DNA of 33,227 nt from JALNXF01 sp964555845 (lineage in GTDB: Bacteria; Patescibacteriota; Gracilibacteria; BD1-5; UBA2023), in the NCBI GenBank assembly GCA_964555845.1, contig CAZKUA010000011.1, positions 1 to 33,227 on the forward strand, written 5' to 3'. Positions 27,066-33,227 of the stretch are shown here, piece after piece (the stretch's first letter is position 1; the number at the start of each line of letters is the position of its first letter). The notes under the pieces were generated by a model. It did no database searches. It worked only from the letters and a program-made list of their open reading frames with translations, and had not been told where the DNA came from. Both the position numbers and the translations under genes were made by a program.

Positions 27066-28247
27066 ATGATAATGAAACTTTTAAATAATTTAAATAAACA
27101 CTCTGTTTTAATACTACTTTTTATCTTTATTTTTTGAGATATAGGTGCTTATTTTTATCTAAATACCCTATCGCTAGAGGCAAATTTAAGCCTTTATTAT
27201 TTGGTGATAATGATATTTGAAATTGTAGTAATTTATTTTTTTACTTTTACCTCAATAATCAAGCCAATTTCAGATTTAAAAAGAGAAATAGCACTTTTTC
27301 TTATTTGATCTAAAAAATGACAAAATCTTGAGGTTTCAGGGGTTAATCCAGAGATAAAATTTATAATAAGCTTTTTTAATAGAAGTTTAGAAATTCTTAA
27401 AAATTTTAAGGAAGAATTTGTAAGCGGAAAGGTCCTAAGGTCAGAAGTAGAATTGGCATCTGAAATTCAAAAAAATACTTTAAATAAAAAATTAGTAGAA
27501 GTTCCATCACTTGACATAGTAGCCAACACTAAGAGTGCATCAGAAGTTGGATGAGATAGTTATGATGTAATTAAACAAAAAAATAATTACTATATTTATA
27601 TTTGAGATGTTACAGGGCATTGAGTGGCTTCGGGATTTGTGATGATGATGGTAAATGCACTTATTTCTGCATTTTCTAAATTAATGATTAACTCGGCGTT
27701 AATTCTTGCAGGAGCTAACGAAATTCTAAAACCTCGCGTGAAATCAAATATGTTAATGACTCTTCTTATGGTGAGATGGGACGAGAACACAAAAAAAATG
27801 TATATGTCAGGAGCTGGACACGAATACCTGCTTATTTACAAGAAAAAAGACAATAAAACTTATAAAATAAAATCAGGTGGAATAGCTCTAGGTATGACAA
27901 AAGATATTTCAAAAATATTAAAAGAGGCTCAAATTTCAGTAGAACTTGACGATGTAATTATTATGTACACTGACTGAATTACAGAGGCGAGAAATGGCAA
28001 AAAAGAAGATGCACTTATGTTCTGACTTGATAGACTTATTGAAGTTATAAACAAGACAGAGATTAAGACTGCACAATGAATATACAATAACATTACAATA
28101 GAATTATCAAAATTTATGGGATATGATCACCGTCAATTTGACGATATTACTCTCATTGTTATCCACAATAAATGAGATAGAATCATTGAAAATAATGTGC
28201 CAGTAATTTTACCAAAAGAAAATATTACAGAGTGGAACTGGGATTAA
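27066..28247 (+). CDS. Membrane-anchored PP2C/SpoIIE-type serine phosphatase
   Basis: Dephosphorylates a partner protein, by family typically an anti-sigma antagonist, though no partner gene is visible. The 393-residue product (ATG 27066 or 27072) has two N-terminal membrane helices (SVLILLFIFIFGDIGAYFYL-like and LVIMIFEIVVIYFFTFTS), a linker helix, and a RsbU/SpoIIE catalytic domain: SEVGGDSYDVIKQKN, YIYIGDVTGHGVASGFVMMM, MSGAGHEYLLIY, IIMYTDGITEARNG and FDDITLIVI, whose aspartates bind the two metal ions. Most of these motifs depend on TGA as Gly. The sensor portion is minimal, so the input could come through the membrane segments. A VirB4-like ATPase gene follows 86 bases on. Confidence 0.92.
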
Positions 28248-28280
28248 CTAAGCGATAATTTTGGATAATAGCAAGTAATT

Positions 28281-28308
28281 TTGATTGTAAAAAGAAACTT
28301 TTTAAATA
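28281..28308 (+). promoter_or_regulatory. Weak candidate promoter of the VirB4-like gene
   Basis: TTGATT (28281-28286) and TAAATA (28303-28308) are 16 bases apart, 25 bases before the ATG. Confidence 0.35.
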
Positions 28309-28333
28309 AAATAAAAATATAACTAAAATAAAT

Positions 28334-30274
28334 ATGTCTGATAAAGTTCAATTAATAGATTTAGTAAACAAAAACTATACCGGAGATGCCCTTGGTTTTG
28401 AGAAAGAAATTTCTTTAAGCCAAATTTCTCCAGTCTCAAAAATTGACGAAGATTTATCTCCTCAAAAAATTGAAGCCCCAGAATTACCAAAAAAAGAAGA
28501 GATAACCTTAGATTTATCAAAAAAATTAACTCGCGAAGAAGCAGGAGAAATTAAGCAGTGAGAAAAAGATTACAACGAGGCTCTGGCCTTTGTAAAAGAC
28601 GCCATAGCTCCATCTATGATGAAAATTGACGCAAGCAAAATCCAGATTTGAGATACTTATGTAAAAACATTTTTTGTATATGCATATCCAGATTTTCTTG
28701 AATGAAATTGGCTGTCTCCTCTAATTAATTGGGATATAAAATTCGATTTGTCTATATTTGTCTACCCAATTGAGTGAGCTTATATAATGAAATATCTTAG
28801 AAAAAGACTTACAGAACTTTATTCAGAAAGGAGTATTAATCAAGACAAATGACTTATTAATGACCCAGCACTTGATGCTCAAATTCAAGATGTAGAAGAA
28901 CTAAGATGAAGTCTTACAAGATGACAAGAAAAATATTTTCATATGTGAATTTATGTAAGTATTTATGCAGAAAGTGAAGAAGAATTAAAAAAATTATGAA
29001 ACAGTTTTGAGAGTCTACTAAGCGGAAGAAATATTTTAACTAAACAAGCATTTTTAAGAAGTGAACAAGGATTTATAGCAACTGGGCCTTTTGCAAAAGA
29101 CGAAGTAGGAGTTTTTAGAAATATTTCCACAAAATGACTTTCAACAACTTTTCCATTTACATCAAATTCCCTTAGTCAAGATGACGGGATTTTATATTGA
29201 ATAAATACTCATAATAACTCACTTATTATATTCGACAGATTTAAGACAGAAAATGCAAATATGACAGTTTTTGCGAAGTCCTGAGGTTGAAAATCTTTTG
29301 CAATTAAACTAGAGATTCTTAGGAGTCTAATGCTCGGAACTGATGTAATTGTAATAGATCCAGAAAATGAATACAAGACATTAGTAGACACTGTTTGATG
29401 AAGCTATTTAAATATTAATCTTAACTCAAAAGAAAGAATTAATCCATTTGATTTGCCAAAATGAATGAAAGATTATGATGCCAATCCTGGAGATTTGCTT
29501 AGATGAGCTATAGTTAATCTTATATGACTTTTGAATTTAATGCTTTGAAAAATAACACCATCTGAGAGTTCTATTCTTGAAAAGGCACTTATAATCACAT
29601 ATTCTCTTAAATGAATTACATTTGATGATGACAATATAGAAAATAAAGAAATCCCAATAATGAAGGATTTATATTCAGTGCTTGAGACTATGGATTGAGC
29701 AAAATGACTAGTTGAAAGGCTTGAAAAATATGTCTCAGGTATTTTTTCTTGAATTTTTTCTGAACACACAAATATTAATTTAACTGAATGATTACAGGTT
29801 TTCTCAGTGAGAGATCTAGACGAAGTATTGCGCCCTGTAGCAATGTATATAATCCTAAATTATATCTGGAATATTGTAAGAAGTTCAAATAAAAAAAGAT
29901 TTCTAGTTGTAGATGAGGCTTGGAATATTATGCAATACGAAGATAGTGCCAAATTTATGTTTTGACTTGTAAAAAGAGCTCGTAAGTATAATTTATGAGT
30001 TACAACAATTACACAAGATGTCGAAGATTTTGTTACAAATAAATATTGAAAAGCAATAGTTACAAATTCATCAATTCAGCTTCTCCTAAAACAATCACCA
30101 GCATCTATTGATGTACTTCAAAATATTTTTAAATTAACTGAACAAGAAAAATATATTTTGCTTCAATCTTCTGTTTGACAAGGGCTATTTTTTGCCGGAA
30201 CAGAGCACGTTTGAATTCATATTTTAGCTTCATTTTTTGAGGAAAAAATTATCACAACAAATCCTAATAAATAA
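28334..30274 (+). CDS. VirB4/TraC-like secretion ATPase
   Basis: Hexameric motor of type IV secretion or related surface machines. The 646-residue product has an acidic N-terminal region absent from many VirB4 proteins (about 120 residues with KIEAPELPKKEEITLDL), then a VirB4 N-terminal domain (FDLSIFVYPIEGAYIMKYLR and FHMGIYVSIYAESEEELKKL), Walker A TVFAKSGGGKSFAIKLEILR near residue 314, VIVIDPENEYKTLVD, and Walker B RFLVVDEAWNIM near residue 522, then LGVTTITQDVEDF. No other conserved T4SS genes (VirB6, VirB8-10, VirD4) are in the window. Its neighbour downstream is the large prepilin-like protein, so the pair may build a surface structure. Confidence 0.9.
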
Positions 30275-30278
30275 AAAT

Positions 30279-30316
30279 TTGACTTCATATTTAAATATGA
30301 TAACATTACAGTGTTA
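30279..30316 (+). promoter_or_regulatory. Promoter with overlapping palindrome before the prepilin-like gene
   Basis: TTGACT (30279-30284), 16 bases ending in TATGA, then TAACAT (30301-30306). The -10 begins a small inverted repeat, TAACA-TTACAG-TGTTA (30301-30316), that could be an operator. Confidence 0.5.
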
Positions 30317-30336
30317 TTTCTTTATCATTCGCAAAT

Positions 30337-32793
30337 ATGAAAAAATCAATAAAATGATTTTCTATAGTAGAAATCATAACTACCACTGCCATAATTGCAG
30401 TTCTCGCGATAATATGATTTACATTTTCTTCTAATTATCAGTCAAATCAATATAATAGTTCACGCGTAGCTGATTTAACTGCTATTTATAATTTATTGCA
30501 GACTAATTATACTCAAGACAAAACTTATCCAGACCCAAGTTGAAATAAACAATATTTTGATAAAAACTGAACTTATTCGCATTGAATAGATTGAGCTTTT
30601 TGAGTAAGTTGATTTTTAACCCAAAAAACCCTTTCAAAAGACAAAATGTGATATCCTTTTAGGGACGAACAAACAAAAAATTATTATGGATATTGAAAAA
30701 GACTTGATTGAAATTCGGGCTATAATCTTGCAACCGTTTTAAATGAAAAATGAGAATATTTTAGTTATGTAGTCTGAGATATTGGGTGAAATAGAATAGA
30801 GTTAGCCGGGCTTGTAAAGGAATACGCCGGACCAAATTTTGTGACAAGTAAAAGTAAATATTTACCTTATAATCCATATGAATTAAAATTAACTGGAAAA
30901 ATATCAGTTTATTCTGGAAGTGTGAGCATTATAGATAATAGCAACAGTACAATTACATCAAATATTTTAGATCAAGAAATAGAAAAATGAAATAAAGTAA
31001 CTGTTTGAACTGGATGACTTGCTACAATTAATTTATCAGATTGAACAGAATTAAAACTTGGATCTAACTCACAAAATTCGATTCTTGATTTCTCTGATTT
31101 AGAATATAAGGATAATAGCAATTTACTCACAAAAGTAATGCTTAATCTATCACTCGGTGAAATTTGGGTAAAAGCTCCTCAATTAGACAGTGATTCAACA
31201 TTTGAAATAACTAATTCTTTTGCTGCTGCATCAGTTAGATGAACAATATTTTGAATGACAACAAACTCTGCTTCGTGATCAATTTCTCTAATACAATGAA
31301 AATTAGAAGTATGAAAAATTACATCTAAAACAGATGAAGATGTTGAAACTATCCCATTTTTTAAAACTCAAAATACTTGATCTTGACTTATTTATGATTC
31401 AGCTACAAATAAATCATATTTGGAAATATTAGATTCCACAAAACCAATAAATCTTAATTATACAATACCTCCAACAAATATAACTCCAGTTTCAGATGCT
31501 ACTTGATCTACTTCAGAAATATCAACTGGCAAGATTTTGGAAGTAGAAGCTCCACAATTAAAATTTAATTCAGGAATTATCCCAAATGTTACATCACTTG
31601 TTAGAACTTCTAATAAATTAGCTATTACTGTAGATAATATTTGAGCTGATTATATAGAAATAATTTGAACTCTATATTGAGAGATAAAAGATAAATATTC
31701 TTCTTGAATAATTAATCCAACTACTTTTACTGGTATTACTATTCCGTGGACCGAGTGAAGTACAAATTATGCGATAAAATTATGCAAGACAATTAATGAC
31801 CGAAAAAAGGCTTGTACATGAGAATTTATACAAAGAACTTCTGGACAATCAATTGATGAAGCTACTATAAATAATTTCAAAAAGAATGCCTCAAATTTTA
31901 ATACATCATGCGAAAAATGAAAAAAACCATTTAAAAATTATTGATGTCTTGAAGATAAATTAGTGGCTTATGCACCATATAATGAGTCTGGAGATATATA
32001 TATGAATACTGATAATTGAGATATACTTTGATTTGAGACAGTAAGTGTGGTTTCAACAAGTAAAATATCTACCCCTTACATATTATTAGAAAATACAAAA
32101 ACTCTAAAAGATAGTTTGCTTCCAAAAATATGAGGATTAAACTATACTCCTATACTTTATACAAGTACATCAACTTTTTGAATTTATGATTCAGATATAT
32201 CAAATACATCTACACTTAATTTTATTTCAGTTCTTTGACTTAAAGATTATAAACCAGCAACTTCATTTATGTCATATCCAGCTTGAAATTGAGGAATATT
32301 TATAGATAATTCTAATGATGGGACTTTAAATGATTATATGAAATATAATATAAGTAAATTGAGTTTAAAGGATAAATTTACGATTGAAATAGGTGTTAGA
32401 TGAGCTGCATTAAACATAAAAAGAGCAGATAAAATAGTTCTTTTTGCACTTGGAAAAGATGAAGATACTTCTACTCAATTAGGTCTACAAATAAATAAAT
32501 CTTGAACAAATGATTTAGTTCTTAATGTTTTAAAATGAAGCAGTAATTATACAATTAAATCATGAATGCAAAACCTTATACTTGAACCGAATAAATTTTA
32601 TAAATTAAATTTTATCTTATCAGACTCTAAAGTTAAAGTTTTCTTAAATTGAACACTTTTAAATTCTTTGTGAATACCAAGTATCACTAGTTATTCTTAT
32701 AATCTTATTAATAATATTAAAATTGGTTCAGATTTAAATAAGAATTATCAATGGAATGATATCATCGATTATGTTAAGATTTATAAGAATTAA
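30337..32793 (+). CDS. Giant prepilin-like surface protein with FecR-like and LamG-like regions (818 aa)
   Basis: Probably an exported surface or filament-tip protein. Seen: a type IV prepilin leader MKKSIKGFSIVEIITTTAII, with cleavage expected after Gly7 (a TGA codon) and the key Glu5 of the mature helix, then VADLTAIYNLLQTNYTQDK as in pseudopilins. From about residue 187 comes a FecR-like part: KISVYSGSVSI, GNKVTVGTGGLATINLSDG, LGEIWVKAPQ and SFAAASVRGTIFGM. A middle region with few motifs and some cysteines follows, and from about residue 650 a LamG/concanavalin-like region (GIFIDNSNDGTLNDYMKYN, FYKLNFILSDSKVKVFLNG, IDYVKIY). Ordinary pilins have 120-200 residues. TGA serves as Gly throughout. 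Confidence 0.83.
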
Positions 32794-32824
32794 CCTTAAA
32801 TTTCGAATTTAACCCCATATCAAA

Positions 32825-32852
32825 TTGACTTATTTGAAATAATTTATAATAT
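32825..32852 (+). promoter_or_regulatory. Candidate lysS promoter
   Basis: TTGACT (32825-32830), 16 bases, TAATAT (32847-32852), 33 bases before the ATG; the geometry equals that at 30279 and 1879. Confidence 0.55.
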
Positions 32853-32885
32853 TAAAGAAAATATATATTTATAAGTTTTTTAACT

Positions 32886-33227
32886 ATGTTTAATGAAGAA
32901 TCTCTTGTAAGAATAGAGAAAATTAAAAGAATGAAGAATCTCGGGATTATTCCATACGCTCAAAGATTTGATAAAAAAGATAAAATAAGTGATTTAATCC
33001 TAAGAGAAAAAGAAGTTTTTCGTGATATTAACGATATTATTTTAGATGCTAAAGCATTAGTACAAACTGCCGGAAGAGTTATTTTATATAGAAGTTTTGG
33101 TAAAATTTCTTTTGGTAAATTGCAAGATTCAACTGGTGAAATTCAAATTATGTTCTCACGTGAAAATTGTGCAATAGATACAGGTACCGGTACCCAAAGT
33201 ACTTTGGGTACCGGTACCTGTATCTAT
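32886..33227 (+). CDS. lysS: Lysyl-tRNA synthetase, 5' part only
   Basis: Class II synthetase that charges tRNA-Lys; 114 codons are visible. The N-terminus fits LysRS: SLVRIEKIKRMKNLGIIPYA (family R...K...L...G..PYP), a helical linker, and the OB-fold anticodon domain with QTAGRVILYRSFGKISFGKL, DSTGEIQIMFSREN. AspRS or AsnRS are less likely because of the N-terminal pattern. The last 18 codons lie in a perfect 54-base palindrome that reaches the end of the window and are read as DTGTGTQSTLGTGTCIY, unlike normal OB-fold sequence. No TGA occurs in the visible part. Confidence 0.85.
   Translation, partial: MFNEESLVRIEKIKRMKNLGIIPYAQRFDKKDKISDLILREKEVFRDINDIILDAKALVQTAGRVILYRSFGKISFGKLQDSTGEIQIMFSRENCAIDTGTGTQSTLGTGTCIY
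33174..33227. repeat. Perfect 54-base palindrome at the window end, inside lysS
   Basis: The two 27-base arms are exact reverse complements around 33200/33201 (centre AAAGT|ACTTT), made largely of GGTACC units (CAGGTACCGGTACCC). The frame stays open. It may extend beyond the window; a contig often ends at such a structure, so an assembly artefact is possible. Confidence 0.8.

Noticed and set aside
32796..32812. Inverted repeat TTAAATTTCGAATTTAA after the prepilin-like gene as a terminator
   Set aside because: The stem is A-T only and no T-run follows, so termination is not convincing.

Overview
The window comes from a bacterium that reads UGA as glycine (genetic code 25). This points to the Candidate Phyla Radiation lineages Gracilibacteria (BD1-5) or Absconditabacteria (SR1); the sequence alone does not separate them. 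In almost every conserved gene an in-frame TGA stands where the family has an invariant glycine: the GGGH motif of the DHH phosphoesterase, PGTVGGAV of MurB, GDVTGHG of the PP2C phosphatase, SGGGKS of the VirB4-like ATPase, and the Gly-Gly-Met tail of GroEL. Read with the standard code these genes break into short fragments. The DNA is very AT-rich, most host genes have no Shine-Dalgarno motif (leaders look like AAAATATG), and several promoters fit TTGACT-N16-TAnnAT.

Layout. 1-1888 (minus): a partial GT4 glycosyltransferase and an exported M23 peptidase with three SLH repeats. 1981-2942 (minus): a compact island of five small genes, less AT-rich than its surroundings, with consensus AGGAGG-type ribosome sites and TGA apparently used as stop; it looks foreign. 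3045-13724 (minus): RsuA/RluB-type pseudouridine synthase, DHH phosphoesterase, MurB, UvrA, a 2-TM protein, a small alpha/beta hydrolase, a ComF-type phosphoribosyltransferase, and four unrecognised genes that include a polytopic membrane protein and a coiled-coil membrane protein. 14059-17445 (plus): CtpA-type S41 protease, GlyA, and an unknown protein. 17561-23488 (plus): RND transporter, TetR regulator and lipoprotein membrane-fusion protein, an efflux operon with no outer-membrane channel gene. 23519-26943 (minus): GroEL, two small unknowns, GroES (with an apparent 1-nt frameshift) and SSB. 27066-33227 (plus): membrane-anchored PP2C phosphatase, VirB4-like ATPase, an 818-residue prepilin-like protein with FecR-like and LamG-like regions, and the start of lysyl-tRNA synthetase.

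Two themes stand out. First, small palindromic repeats are scattered through the window. Three families lie between genes, usually just beyond a stop codon. Copies or similar palindromes also sit inside reading frames without breaking them (glycosyltransferase, the 244-aa unknown, the RND pump, LysS), much like Rickettsia palindromic elements. Second, the last third holds an unusual surface-structure candidate: a very large prepilin-like protein next to a VirB4-like ATPase and a signalling phosphatase.

No tRNA, rRNA, CRISPR array, transposase or integrase was seen.
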